64,000 nt of DNA from Heligmosomoides polygyrus polygyrus (lineage: Eukaryota; Nematoda; Chromadorea; Rhabditida; Heligmosomidae). Position numbers and translations under genes: made by a program. The notes beneath the pieces were generated by a model, which saw only the letters and a list, made by a program, of their open reading frames with translations, searched no databases and was not told the DNA's origin. How positions within the stretch are numbered: the first letter of the stretch is position 1; each line of letters opens with the position of its first letter. The stretch lies in assembly GCA_947396885.1 (NCBI GenBank), contig OX377202.1, positions 107,072,198-107,136,197 on the forward strand, written 5' to 3'. Positions 32,501 through 43,059 of the stretch are shown here, one piece after another.

Positions 32501-35500
32501 GAAGGCCTACGAAGCTCAGAGCTACGGGAGAAGTCGCAATTAGCAGACCCGCTGCAGTACATGAAGAAGTCCAAATATCGCTGGGCCGGACACCTGCTTC
32601 GACGAAAGGACGATAGATGGAGTCTCCGTGTCACAGAATGGCTCCCGAGAGACCATAAGAGACCACTGGGACGACCGCCAACGCGATGGGCAGACTCGTT
32701 CTCAAGATCTTTCAGAGAGCGGAGTCTGCCTCAGTGGATGCAAGCAGCCAGAGATCCAGCGGTCTGGAAGAGTTGTGGTCCCTGCTGAGATGACCTCCAG
32801 CCGACAAAGGACCATCAAAGTATCAAAGTAAGTATTTATATGGCGACGGTAAGTCATCAGTGCTTGAACTGCGCTATCTTTGGACGAGAAGGAAGTCGAA
32901 TTGGGAAGACACAACACCAGCCTGACTGTATTGAGAGATGATCTTTATATCAAGCCACTCCAAGATTGCTAGAAGAGACAGCACTCAGACTGACATTTCG
33001 GCGTTCTCGCCTTCTTTAGAGCCTGTAATGAGACGAAAACATTCTGAGAAACTATTACCCCAAACGCCTTTTCATTTTACAGAAATCTTTCGAGAAGACC
33101 ATTAGACCAAACAAACGGTGAGTAGAGTCCAAGGGCCAGATTCATCAACCACTCTCCGGCCGGTAACGATGAAAAGTATCCCCAAACCTGATGTTGATGA
33201 ATCTCACTTCCTGGGGTTTGGCGGTACTTTTCGCCGTTACGGGGCAGTAAGCGGTTGATGAAGCTGGCCCCAGGATGGCTAACCTTAGCGTCAGTCACCA
33301 TTGTTAACTTTCACTTGCCCGAGGAATGTTAGTAGTCCTGTTTGTTGCCAAAGGTTATCCATCCTGGAGCCAGATTCATCAACGGCTTACCGCCCTCTAA
33401 GAGCAAAAATACCGCCAAATACCGATGCTGATGAATGCCATATCTGTCGTTTGACAGTATTTTCACCGATAACCGGTTGATGAATCTGGCCCCAAGGTCT
33501 CTGTTCCGTTTCTTTGCTCTAATGGTATTCTCGAACGATTTCAGTGAAATGAAATGGCGTTTGGGGGGGGGGCAGTTTTTCAGACTGATTTAGTCTCATT
33601 CCAGGCTCTGAAGAAGGCGAGAACGCCGAAACGTTATACTGAGTGCTCTCTGTGTTACCAATCTTGGAGTGGCTTCATATAAAGATCATCTCTCAATATC
33701 GTGGATTACTATGCCAAGATTCATCGAGAGCCGAACGTGGAATGACTGGTCTAACTTCTGATTGACCACAAAATTCAAATTGACATTCAATACATTCAAT
33801 CTGACGGCAGGAACTCAAGTAGAGGTGAAAGATGGAGGGCCGTGTGAGCGGAGTCTAGAATTACAGTTAGTTTTTGCTAAACGCTTTTTTAAAGACCTGA
33901 AAAAGAGGTGTGAAAACGTGCGTGCAACAATCATCAACCCTATGACAGTCCACGAGATGTGACTCGGTGGCGCAGTGGGTAAGTGTGCCGCCTCATAGAA
34001 GCACATCGGCGGGTTTTCCAGTTCGAGTCCGAGTGCTGCCAATATTTTTGCGCGTATTAGTTTGTTGTTATTACGCTTTCTCATGATCACAGGAGTCAAT
34101 TCTAGACCATCAATGCTTACAACAAACCAGGGCTGTCTATTTGCACCTTCATATGTGCTAGTTTTTCAACGATGCCTATCTGCACCGCCACCATATCATA
34201 TCATATCACCAACGATACCGTAACTGCACACAAATACGCATATCTTATGGTGAAATATTTACCCGGGCCATATCGGTACATAAGTGAACCAAAAATGTCG
34301 CTCCCACCTGGACGCGTTTGTTTTACTTGTTTCATAGTTTTGTAGCATAGCTGTTGACTAAAAGGGAAGAGCAAAAAGAGGTTTTATTTCCAGAGAAATG
34401 ATATGGTGCAGATACGCGTCTTCGAAAATTTAGCACATATGAAGGCGCAAATAGACAGCATTGGTTTGTTTTAAGCATTGATGGTCTAAAATTGACTCCT
34501 GTGTACATGAGGAAGCGTAATAACAGCAAACTAATATGTACAAAAACATTGGCAGTACGCGGATTCGAACTCAAAAGTGCTCCCCACCGGTATGCTCCTA
34601 TGAGGCGGCACTCCCACCGACTGCGCCACCAAGGCACATCTTGTGGGGTGTCATAGGAGTTGATGATTGTTGCGCACACGTTTTTACATCTCGTTTTCCG
34701 GTCTTTACTAAGACGTTCATCAGGAACTAACTGTAATTCCGGACTCCGCTCACATAGCCCTACATCCTATCAAAATAGCATCGCAAAAGCCCACCTTGAC
34801 TTGGGAACATTCCTTGTAAGATCCATTGAGAGCCGAACGTGGGATGACCGGTCTGATTACTGACTGGCCACAGAATTCAAATTGGCATTCAACCTCGCTT
34901 GAGGAGGTCAAATAGAGGTTGAGGAGTAGTTCAAGTGGGATGGGGCGTGCCTCAGCAGCCTGGGGCCAGATTCATCAACCGCTTACCGCCCTTTAACGGT
35001 GAAAATACCGCCGAACCTGATGCTGATTAATATCATATCAGGGGGTTTGGCGGTATTTTCACCGTTAGAGGGCGGTAAGCGGTTGATAAATCTCGCCTCA
35101 TATGAAGCTTAAGGTAACAGCATCGGCAACGGCAGGTTGAAAAGTCGACAAATTTCTCTACCTGCTATGCAGAATTACTCCACCTGGCCTGATTTAATAT
35201 GATAAGGAGAATATATGGCGCAATCCAGGAGTTTTCTCCGTCGTCGATTTCTCTGCTCTGTCCTTCACTTGTCTTTTCCTCCATCGCAAGGGAGACAGTG
35301 GGCATCAAAAAAACTACACAAGTTGAGGGTAAGTAGCCAACCACCACGTCTATTGGCTACTGCACTGTTGCTATGGAGATCAGATCGGCCTCTCGTTAAG
35401 TTGATGATGAACAGCTGCATTGCCGAAGAATTTTTCGAGCACTTCTGTTGAATTTTATGGAATTGTTTACTTCTGGGATGCGCCAGGTCTATCGGCCATT

Positions 35501-38500
35501 GAATTGGCTAAGGTTCTATCCCCCTATAAGCCTATGCTAGGCCCATAGGGTGTAGGACCTAAACCAATTCAAACATGTGCCTCAGCGCCATATACGTTCA
35601 ATCCTAGATGAACTCCCCAAATTTGGCGCAAAGAAGCTAATTCTTCACTGGATAAACAGCTAAAATGATTAATAAAACGTTAATTAAGTAATTAAGTTTT
35701 TTAATTGTAAAAATTCGGAGCACCTGTGAGCAGCTGGAGCTCCTGGTCCGAATCGGCGGCAGCTGACAGAGAAGTCAAGGCGATGAATGTGAGCAGGAAG
35801 AGCGGTGGAAGCATGGCTTCGCTGCGCTCGGCCGATCGGGGAGGCTAACTGGCAGCGAATGAATTGCTGCCGGCCAGCTTCTTAGCGAACCCTGGGGAGC
35901 GCTCCGTGAGAGCGCGTGTGAATGTGAGTGGCCGCGGTTGGCAGTATTGGATCGAACACCGCTGTCGTTCATCAAAACCCGGACGGACAGATCCATTAGA
36001 AGTCTACTACATACTTCCAAGGAAAATTGGAAAATTTCAATTAAAAAATTAGAAATTGGAAATTGTATGATAGCAATTTATGTGCGCAGGTGGATTAAAC
36101 ACCGTCGGCCACCCGTTGAAGCGATAAGCCATCCGTCTGTCCGTCACTTTGTCCGCGCAAAATTAGTGACCATTTAACAATTTTATCAATAAATGTAAAC
36201 AAAATCAGTGGGGAGAGGCACCCTTTTCCAGCCGAAATAAGGTCTAGTGGATGCTATCTGCAATTCTATGCAAATTTTGCACAGATTGAGAATGGCCCAC
36301 TCCAACTTGTACAACACCCAGAATAGATCTAGATATTCGTCGACAACTGTGCTGTTTGACTATTGCATGACACTTCTGAAGGGTTATGTACCATCGATTA
36401 TTCGATTCCTCGCTTTGTTTGGTTTGTGTGCAAACGCGATAAATCGTCCATGTGCGCGTCGCTCCGTCTGCGCAAAATTAATGGCCGTTCAATGACCCTC
36501 GCTCTCTACGCATAAAGAAATAATCGTTAAACCAATCAGTATTAATCGGTATAAGTATTACAGCCATCCAGAAGATCCCACATTATTTCTGACATAATTG
36601 ATCGATCAATCAATATCGATCGATTTTATCGATTCTTAGGATAAATCGATAAATAGATGCGTTGAGTGAGTGAAAGCCTCCCAAGAAAGGAACAGCGTTA
36701 TCGACTGCGGTTTCCAAGTTGGAGAGGGTCATTCAATGTGTGCAATATTCCGTAAAATTGGAGAACCCAAAAGGACTTCGGACTGGCCCCCTCCAACTAG
36801 TATGTCCCAATTCAGTCGGCTCAGTGTCATCAAGTAGCCACTGCGGCTCAGTGAATAATTCAGGACGGAGTACTGGTACAAATCGCCCTTCTTAAGGCAA
36901 ACTGACGCCGTGGGAGGTGGTGTTCGCAATTTTACGCAACTCTGCCACAACCTAACAGCCCCGCCCCCCCCCCCCCCAATTGGGAACAAATTAGCATAGG
37001 CTTTTGGACCGGTGACTGTAATCAAGGCTGCAGCTATCTAGGGTTTAAGCAGAGCCGCTTTGTCAATCAAAGGGCAGGATTTATGCTGAAAATTTTCTAG
37101 CGTCACAAGGCCCACATGTTCAAAGCGCGCTACGCGCTTATTATTGATCTATACTACGCGACGCTGTCAGTATCGATTGGTCTAAAGCGGACGTGCCTAA
37201 GGTGAAATCTGCTGTTACGATTGCTATGATGCTACGACTGTTGTGAGATTACGAGAGAATCCAACGTAATCGCGCCGTGACGCACTAATTATCGATTGAG
37301 CGCCAAGTCGCAGCGCGTATGTCGATTGCTTCGTCGCGCGCGGCGACTTGCTTGCGAAGCTATATCGCGAATGAAGTATGAACGCTGAGTGTGGTTCAAA
37401 CGCAACCATGCTGAGCTAAGACGATCCTACCGTAAAGCTTCCTCAGTGACAGCTTGTCGATGTTGGGCACACCGGCCAACGTTCCATACGGGACCAGCGC
37501 CGGCTTCAGGATTGGATACATGATTGACCTGAAAACGATGACAATAAAGCTGCAAGCAGAGGCCTTTTCCACTCTCGTACAGCTTCTAGCACTCACCCTC
37601 TGAAGAAATTGTGACGCAATCCAAGAGTATGCCCAATTTCGTGCAGCAGCGTGTGGAACAGTGAAATACCTCTCTGAAATCGGAGAACTCGTTTTTTCGC
37701 TTCCTTAGGGGGTGAGGGGGTGGGGACACAACGTAAACAAATGAAGGGTACGGACGCCATGAAGCGTCTGTAGTTTTGACCAAACTTGCAGACGCCGCGA
37801 TTTTAGCTCGTCAAAAACAAGTCAGAACGAGACGAAACGCCAGGAGCCAATCAGCGTGTGCCCCCCCCACCGACTAGGAAAGCACCTTGTCATTACTTGG
37901 TCAGTTAAGAGATCTTCGCACATAAAAACCCCGTAGTTTTGCATTGTGCGGCATGAGAGGGGTCATCGTACTGCCAAAGTGAGTCCGATGGAGTACGTTT
38001 TACTTTGTGGGCGTGGTCAACCTAGCCCCGCCCATTGGCGAGTGCGACACAAATGCTATCCATCTGCTGTTTATTCAACTACCACTTCCTATACTACGTT
38101 ACATGTTCTAGGACTAGAACGGCCCTACATAGTTGTGCGTTCTTGCTATCGATCGCTATCGATTGATTTATGTTTTGAATAATTTTATATACTTTTCATA
38201 TAAAAAAAAATCATGTTTCGATTTATATTGACTGCGCGGTTCGCATGTCGCAAACGCAGTCCATCGGCAATAATTTAGCGTCATTCCGGTCTCGAACAGT
38301 AAATCGTGCAGAAATCGATACGTTCGAGGACGGACGCACGCACAGACAAACGGACTCGTGGACGAATCAACTTCTCGACTATTACGTAATCCATTTTCTG
38401 TGTTCTTGGTGCTGTTTCTTCTATCAAGCTGTATATTCTGGAAATAAGGCCGCTAATTATGGATATTGATTGATCGGCGCTATCGATTGCTATTGATTAC

Positions 38501-40998
38501 GCGATCAATACAGTACACACGTTGTGGAGCCAGTGTCATCTCTAACGCATATACCCAACTGTGGGGAAGTTGTACGTTGACTCCTACCCGGACGGATGCA
38601 CGCACAGACGCACGGACACATAGACTATGCTCTTATCGTTGTTCCTTCGCTATGGGTTTATGCCCTTTCTTTACTATCACTAACGTAAGGAGACTTACCG
38701 GTATATGATTACGGTATCCCCAGATCTGGTCCTTTCCCAGGATAATTCGGCTCTTCAGTGGGCGTGTTGCTCCGGCTGCCACTGAAACGTTAACTATGAT
38801 CTCCAGCATTTTAATCCCTTTCCAGGAAACTTGTTAACATTAAGACAGTACGATACTAGTCGGCAATTTGGCCTACATGGCGATGGGAAGCTCGCCAGCA
38901 AATCAGAGCACCAGACGAACGCGCTCTATCTTGGTGGATGACACATTAAGGGCGGTCTGGTTGCTCTGCTGCATCCTTTCCCCCGCATGTAGGCCACATT
39001 AACGACAAGTGCCGAAAACACGTACTGAACTTGAAAAGCACAGAATAAAACTATCCTCCACTGGTTCCACTTACCCTTCTCCGTCTTTTAACCGAAGTTT
39101 TATCTGTAATTGCAGTATCTTCAAACACTTACCGTTCGTGAAGATTTCCGGTAGGTCTCCGAACGAAATGATGATGTCGGCCTTCGATGCGTTTTTCGTC
39201 TCCACGAACTCGATTCCAGCCACCTCACGCCATTTCTCGAACGCTTCATCACATGCTTCTCTGGATAGCCGAAAATCGATAAGTGATCGATAGTCAAGTA
39301 GATCATGTACACCTACCGTGTCTGGGAAATGGACAGCGATGAAGGGAACGAAGTGACGTTCCACAGAAGAATGCTCTTCTTCCACAGCTCCTTCTTTGAC
39401 AGGTCTAGAACACGAGAGAATGACTGACCAATAGGAGCATGACGCCTGTGAACGCCCAGGTCAGCAAACCAATATGTACCAAGATAGTTTTTTGAGGCGA
39501 TTTTAATGGAAATCGCTTTTATTCTAAGTTTTTACGGTCCTTCACGGCAAGCAGCTCCGAAATGTGACTCATCTAATGCTTCTGCGTCAAGATTGGCCAC
39601 ATCCTGGAGGGCAAGTTCCCGAAAAGTACCGTTTCCTTTCCTCAGCCTCCTTAGCCGCACACAACCAATTAGATCTGCGTCATTGCAGGCCAGTTATTCC
39701 TTTCTCACTCTAGTTACCTCAGGCAACTTGCCACCTATGAGCTACAATGTTCCAAGGCATATCAGTCTGCCCGTCTGTGTGTCCATCGGCGCAAAAAGTT
39801 GCCGCTCGAATGCTTTCACCGCTAATCAATCAATATTATTGATTCCTATTCATGGTTAGCCTTTCGGTAGGCATTGTTCCAATTTAAGAGCCGATGTCAA
39901 AGCTTTTCATCACCGAAAATTCCATCAATATCGATCTATATTATCGATTTTTAAAAAATGCTTCCTGCTGGAAGTTGGAGTGAAGCGAATATGGTGGGCT
40001 GGGCAAAATTCCCAACTGGATGGCCGTCAATTAAATCATCTGCCAATCAATATCAGTATCGATCGATATTATCGATTTTTCCGATGTCGTGGACCATGAA
40101 GATGAATTCATGCGAACATGCTGCTCCATGGATATGCTTCACAAAATCCGAAAAGAACATAAAACACTGGCCGAGCGATATTAACTCAAGTCCTAGGCCC
40201 TGTTCATACATCGCGACGGTTGCGACGGGAGTGATTGGCCGGCCAGGCAAATTATACGTATCGATCTTTGCTGGGCGATTGTCCGCAAAAATCGATATAT
40301 ATATATATGAGAATTTGCCAGCGTGGCCTAATCGATATCGATTAAAATCACTCTGTCACGTCACGACGATATCGAAGTATAAACCAAGCTTCATATGCTA
40401 ACAAATTGATTTCCATCCAAAAAAGCTAACCTTTCAGAGGATTACCATTGTACATGTCCCTGTTGGCACACCGGTATTCGGAGAACTTGGAATGCGTAGG
40501 CACATCGATCTCACCGGATGGATACAGAAGAAAGGCCTTCTGAAATCTCCTAAACCGAGGCGCTGGTTTTCAAATAACAAGCAGCTCATACAGTACCTAG
40601 TAATTTTTGAAATAAAAAACAGAAATTCAGTGAAACTGACAGAAGTGCTGTCTGCAAGTCGTACTTGCTTGCCTCGAGCGACTTATTGCCGGTTGCTTTT
40701 GGGGCCTTCGGTCTGGACATGTAACCGAAGCTGGACAGATATTGCTGAAACAACGGCGAGGAGTTTCGAATGCATGGCGTACGCCAATGCACCCTGCCAA
40801 GGCGTATAAAGCTATTGATTACTCGTCGGTTATTGATTGCTTACGCGCCGATAAACGCCAATCGCATCCACCGACCTTGGCCTCCTTTTCCAGCTGCTCT
40901 TTGATAGCCGGCTCGTCGAGCGAACCGCTTGTTCCCGGTGCTCCACTGTAGCCCGTCCCAATGACGCTAACCAGCATCAGAACACTTGCCACCCTCAT
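26547..40998 (-). CDS. Matrix metalloproteinase with hemopexin domain (13 exons, 429 aa)
   Basis: Exons on the minus strand are 40998-40876, 40539-40446, 39404-39317, 39260-39133, 38781-38699, 37673-37597, 37528-37431, 31192-31106, 30993-30902, 29897-29806, 29640-29544, 29036-28881 and 26621-26547. All junctions are GT/AG and phases match; total 1290 bp with a TGA stop. Residues 1-20 form a signal peptide. The propeptide has SGEID and a variant cysteine switch YRCANRD (Cys65; canonical PRCGVPD). The catalytic domain shows WKKSILLWNV, AFEKWREVAGIEF and ADIIISFG, then zinc site HEIGHTLGLRH (183-193, Glu184) and Met-turn SIMYP. Four hemopexin-like repeats follow, bounded by Cys250 and Cys428. 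The loop after ISFG is about 13 residues shorter than usual and lacks the HGDGYPFDGPG-type structural-zinc segment. I infer a secreted zinc protease of extracellular matrix. A TTCAG 21 nt before the ATG could be a trans-splice acceptor. Confidence 0.92.
26749..26862. mobile_element. Harbinger-like MITE in the last MMP intron
   Basis: TAAGGCTCTCTTTATACTTC pairs with GGAGTATAAAAGTTGCCTAA; inner ACGTCGCTCGATCAATTTGG blocks match the 7030 element type. Confidence 0.65.
26861..27024. mobile_element. Foldback MITE (CATAGTCCGCGACAGCAGCG arms)
   Basis: CATAGTCCGCGACAGCAGCG near 26868 is inverted as CGCTGCTGTCGCGGACTATA near 26993. It directly abuts the previous element and ends in GTTA. Confidence 0.75.
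27377..28545 (+). repeat. ~153-bp tandem satellite with alternating (dimeric) monomers
   Basis: About eight monomers start with TGTCCGTTTGTCCGTGCG-like boxes at roughly 27379, 27529, 27682, 27836, 27988, 28141, 28295 and 28456. Two monomer types alternate. One continues with GGCGGCTGCATAGGATTTACAAGG, the other with TTCACTCGATATGCATAC and ACCAATGACCGTTCGCTTG. This gives a higher-order period near 306 bp, with decay at the right end. The array lies within the last MMP intron. Confidence 0.85.
29206..29526. repeat. Foldback of the GTCGTTAATGTGGCCTACATG family with a nested MITE
   Basis: Ends AGTCGCTAATGTGGCCTGCATG and TATGTAGGCCATATTAACGAC are inverted. A separate MITE is inserted at 29237-29377. 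Other family members are at 30021, 38858 and 44391. It is intronic in the MMP gene. Confidence 0.75.
29237..29377. mobile_element. MITE of the GTTTATACTTGCGCCGC family
   Basis: AAGCCCTAGTTTATACTTGC pairs with GCAAGTATAAACTAAGGCTAA; the central ATAGATATCGATTTTTCGCG is shared with 15577-15717. Confidence 0.85.
30021..30215. repeat. Foldback of the GTCGTTAATGTGGCCTACATG family, no nested MITE
   Basis: TCGTTAATGTGGCCTACATG pairs with GTGCAGGCCACATTCACGAC. It lies in the MMP intron between exons 9 and 10. Confidence 0.75.
30299..30592. repeat. Foldback with GCTAAACGT ends and long arms
   Basis: Left GCGCAACTCAAGGCGGAAACGTCGGTCA pairs with right TGACCGACGTTTCCGCCTTGAGTTGTGC, and the outer TGCTAAACGT / ACGTTTAGCAT also pair. 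Inside are ATCGATAG motifs. Confidence 0.8.
31372..32280 (+). repeat. ~390-bp direct tandem duplication with GTCCG boxes
   Basis: Blocks recur at a ~390-bp offset: CCATTAATATTGGTCAACACG (31481 and about 31869), GGAGTGGAGCGAAGTG, CACGCCATGCATTTCACTTT, and the CGTCCGTC...CGCGAAATTAATGGCCGCTGG box (31716 and 32106). Parts of a third unit extend to 32280. It lies in MMP intron 7. Confidence 0.75.
32290..32835 (+). mobile_element. RTE LINE 3' fragment
   Basis: The open frame from 32294 to 32788 encodes the C-terminal region of an RTE protein: REVTDQVKDPSLRASIFN, MCYATETW, THRALERCLL, RWAGHLLRRKDDRW and KRPLGRPPTRW. The 5' part, including RT and endonuclease, is missing. The 3' end has a short ATCAAAGT direct repeat, typical of RTE tails. 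It is antisense in MMP intron 7. Confidence 0.85.
33131..33272. mobile_element. MITE, GGCCAGATTCATCAACC family
   Basis: GGGCCAGATTCATCAACC pairs with GGTTGATGAAGCTGGCCCC around a near-palindromic body. Confidence 0.75.
33365..33493. mobile_element. MITE, GGCCAGATTCATCAACC family
   Basis: GAGCCAGATTCATCAACGGC pairs with CCGGTTGATGAATCTGGCCC; the body holds TACCGCC / GACAGTATTTTCACC remnants of the family arms. Confidence 0.75.
33961..34040 (+). repeat. tRNA-like (SINE-type) sequence, left arm
   Basis: TGGCGCAGTGGGTAAG resembles a tRNA D-arm/A box and CCAGTTCGAGTCCGAG a B box at normal spacing. A full cloverleaf does not form. An inverted partner is at 34550-34632. Confidence 0.5.
34550..34632 (-). 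repeat. tRNA-like (SINE-type) sequence, right arm
   Basis: The reverse complement reads GGTGGCGCAGTCGGTGGGAG ... GAGTTCGAATCCGCG, with A-box and B-box similarity to the left-arm copy. Confidence 0.5.
34971..35099. mobile_element. MITE, GGCCAGATTCATCAACC family
   Basis: TGGGGCCAGATTCATCAACC pairs with GGTTGATAAATCTCGCCTCA, and the body CCGCCCTTTAACGGTGAAAA / TTTTCACCGTTAGAGGGCGG is nearly perfectly palindromic. Confidence 0.85.
35724..35814 (-). CDS. Signal-peptide exon inside MMP intron 7 (candidate alternative first exon)
   Basis: On the minus strand an ATG (35814-35812) opens 30 codons: a hydrophobic core (LPPLFLLTFIALTSL), small residues (SAAA) fitting signal peptidase cleavage, then DSDQELQLLT. 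It ends one base into a codon at a GTGCTC donor. MMP exon 8 (31192-31106) accepts exactly this phase, after the same base G. Splicing exon 8 onward would give a 229-residue secreted hemopexin-only protein. Alternatives are an unrelated gene's first exon, or a cassette exon using the AAG just before the ATG, which lacks a pyrimidine tract. No TTTCAG trans-splice site precedes it. Confidence 0.5.
38858..39008. repeat. Foldback of the GTCGTTAATGTGGCCTACATG family
   Basis: TAGTCGGCAATTTGGCCTACATGG pairs with CGCATGTAGGCCACATTAACGAC. It lies between MMP exons 4 and 5. Confidence 0.75.
40194..40393. mobile_element. Degenerate MITE with TATACTTC-like ends
   Basis: TAGGCCCTGTTCATACATCG and CGATATCGAAGTATAAACC are weakly inverted; ATCGATAT blocks and a short (AT)n run are inside. 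It lies within MMP intron 2. Confidence 0.4.
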
Positions 40999-40999
40999 C

Positions 41000-41022
41000 T
41001 TTACCGCCTTGGAGGGTTTCTG
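41000..41022 (-). promoter_or_regulatory. Candidate trans-splice (SL) acceptor of the MMP gene
   Basis: On the minus strand AATGCCTTCAG ends 21 nt before the MMP start codon at 40998. A 3' splice-like site just upstream of an ATG fits nematode spliced-leader addition. No other acceptor is as close. Confidence 0.4.
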
Positions 41023-41259
41023 AAGGCATTGGATTAAGAATTTCAAGGGTTTGGATCGAACGAGCGCCTTCACCGACGATTAAAAGACCATATTGTTCAC
41101 AACACAACAAAATATCATTCAAAATGGATAAATATGTATAGGTACATAGCGGTTTGACGGATTGGGCGGGGCCAATATGCCAGCGCCTGCCAATCACCAG
41201 AGGCTGGTGATTATTCTCTAGGCCGTTGTTCCTCTACGTATCAAAAGCTATAGTGTTCA

Positions 41260-41385
41260 TAAGCTGTAGTTTATACTTGCGTCGGCACACGCAGCACGAT
41301 CGTCATACATATCGATTTTCGCGCTGCTCAATCGATATCTATCCCGAATATGACGCAGAGCGGCACAACTATAAACTAGGGCTAA
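41260..41385. mobile_element. MITE of the GTTTATACTTGCGCCGC family
   Basis: AAGCTGTAGTTTATACTTGC pairs with CACAACTATAAACTAGGGCTAA; the centre contains CATATCGATTTTCGCGC. Confidence 0.8.
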
Positions 41386-41389
41386 CACA

Positions 41390-42890
41390 CCAAAGGCCAA
41401 AAGTACAAGGAAAGTGAATAAAAATGGCACATAACGAGTTCAATAACTGGGAGGGGCGGGAATGTGGAACGCACCAGTCCCTCATAAGAGATCGGTGCTT
41501 GTGTCCGCCCAGGCCGCCAACTCGCTATGTACCGAGAAAACATGCAGTGATAAAGTTGCCACTACAAATGGTGTCGAAGATAGACATGGATGATAGGTAA
41601 TGCTTGGTCCCCAATCGATAGAATCGATCGACAGTTGTCATCTGTTCGGTATTGTTCGATTGCTGTAATTGTTCAACCTCCAACAAATAATCACTTGATT
41701 GCTACCTCAAATAGTCAAATCCGAACAAAAGTCGATAAAACCAATCGATAATGTCCACCCGATCGGTATTGTCTGTTTGTCGTGATTTTCCGACGACTAA
41801 CATAAATCAACTGATTCTGACCTCAATTGGTAAGCTACGATCAAAAATCGATAAAATTAATTGACAATTGCCATTTGGTCAATACCGCTAACTTGTTTCG
41901 AAGCCTTTCCATTAGCCAATATGTTCACATAACAGTCAACCCTTAGGATTGATCAATAACTCCAGTCGAGATTAGAAGCCCGCTTGGAGGGTGTTAACCT
42001 TGACAGGTCGGACATCCGGAGAGGTCTTCCATATTAATAGGATGGGTGAAAGAGTTTGTCCGTGCGTCCGCGCAAATTTAATGGCCGCCCCATTCCGATC
42101 TACGACCGCGGTTGATCATTCGAAGTGAGAGCGGAGTATAAATACTTTTCCTGCTATACAAATTTCAAAGCAAATAAATGACATCAACCACCGAATCAAT
42201 ATCGATCGATTTTAACGATTTTTCTCTGAAGATGATCATCTGAGGTAGAAATCAAGCTGAAGGCACAGTAAGCAAAGAGGGCTAAAAAATAGCAAATAGA
42301 AAAGCACAGCGACCGATGATCATATCCAGTGAGTAGTGCCGCTCACTAGGACGCGGAAAGCGTTTAAATGCGCCCAACAAGGTCAGCTGATTCAGTTCGA
42401 CGTTTGAAATCGTCGCCGGGACATCAGATGTCCTGCGTCATCTACTGGATCCAATGGGAGCATGGAAAGATGGAACGATAGAACGCAAAAGAGCAGAAGC
42501 TGTTCAGAAGACACATTCGCCAAAGTATGTGGACCAGAAATGGAGCGACGCGTGATGACGATGACGACGAAGTCGAATCAACCGTCGATGACCCACTGCA
42601 AGGTGGCGGCGCGACACTGGTAACCGACCGGTTTTCACAGCCGCCAAAAAGGATCTTCACCACAAGAAGCGAAGAGGACGCAAGCCTTTATATGTACTGT
42701 CGAGCCTCGTATGGAAAGGACACTTTGGCCCCTAGAGCCATTAGAAAAGCTCTGCGGACCGTGACAGCCTGAGTCAACACAGAAGGACAAGGATGTCTCC
42801 AGGTTCTTGCCGTGTGACTCAGGTGTTAGAAGAGGGTGATTCATCTCGCGAAGCTGATCGCCCGCGCTAAGGTCCACAGATCTCTCCTCT
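41390..42890. other. Intergenic DNA with ATCGAT-rich and GTCCG-box repeats, no gene recognised
   Basis: Repeated AATCGATAAAAC / CAATCGATAG blocks occur at 41610-41880, and a GTTTGTCCGTGCGTCCGCGC box at about 42053. Open frames at 42442-42877 overlap on both strands and show no family motif. Confidence 0.4.
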
Positions 42891-42894
42891 CGTT

Positions 42895-43005
42895 AGCATA
42901 CAGTTTAGACTGTAGATTTCAAGGCTGTTCTGAGTAATCCCCCGCGGCATAGAGCGGGGGTTGACTCGGAATAACCTTGAAATCTAAATTATTCAGTCTG
43001 CATTC
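42895..43005. repeat. Foldback with CCCCCGC / GCGGGGG core
   Basis: TAGATTTCAAGGCTGTTCTGAGT pairs with ACTCGGAATAACCTTGAAATCTA around AATCCCCCGC...GCGGGGGTT. Confidence 0.85.
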
Positions 43006-43059
43006 TGTCCGGGGCTTCGCCCAGGGGTCGCTAGTACAATACCGCTTCTGTCTTTTGAT

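Larger units (their letters stand above)
32932..33700. mobile_element. Inverted-terminal element with GGCTCTGAAGAAGGCGAGAA motif at both ends
   Basis: The ends (about 32932-33060 and 33580-33700) are inverted copies containing GAGATGATCTTTATATCAAGCC / TATAAAGATCATCTC and the TCTGAAGAAGGCGAGAACGC block. The same block follows the PLE endonuclease relic at about 57170. Two smaller foldbacks lie inside. I infer PLE-derived terminal sequence in inverted arrangement. Confidence 0.55.
33830..34765. repeat. Foldback carrying inverted tRNA-like ends
   Basis: Left GTGTGAGCGGAGTCTAGAATTACAG pairs with right CTGTAATTCCGGACTCCGCTCAC, and the inner AACAATCATCAACCCTATGACA pairs with TGTCATAGGAGTTGATGATTG. 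tRNA-like sequences lie inside each arm. A direct repeat (GAGAGCCGAACGTGG...) flanks the element at about 33725 and 34828. Confidence 0.7.

Noticed and set aside
39071..39385. Reading the minus 104-codon frame as a single exon
   Set aside because: It merges two MMP exons in different frames (39404-39317 and 39260-39133) with a 56-bp intron; the WKKSILLW motif is in another frame.
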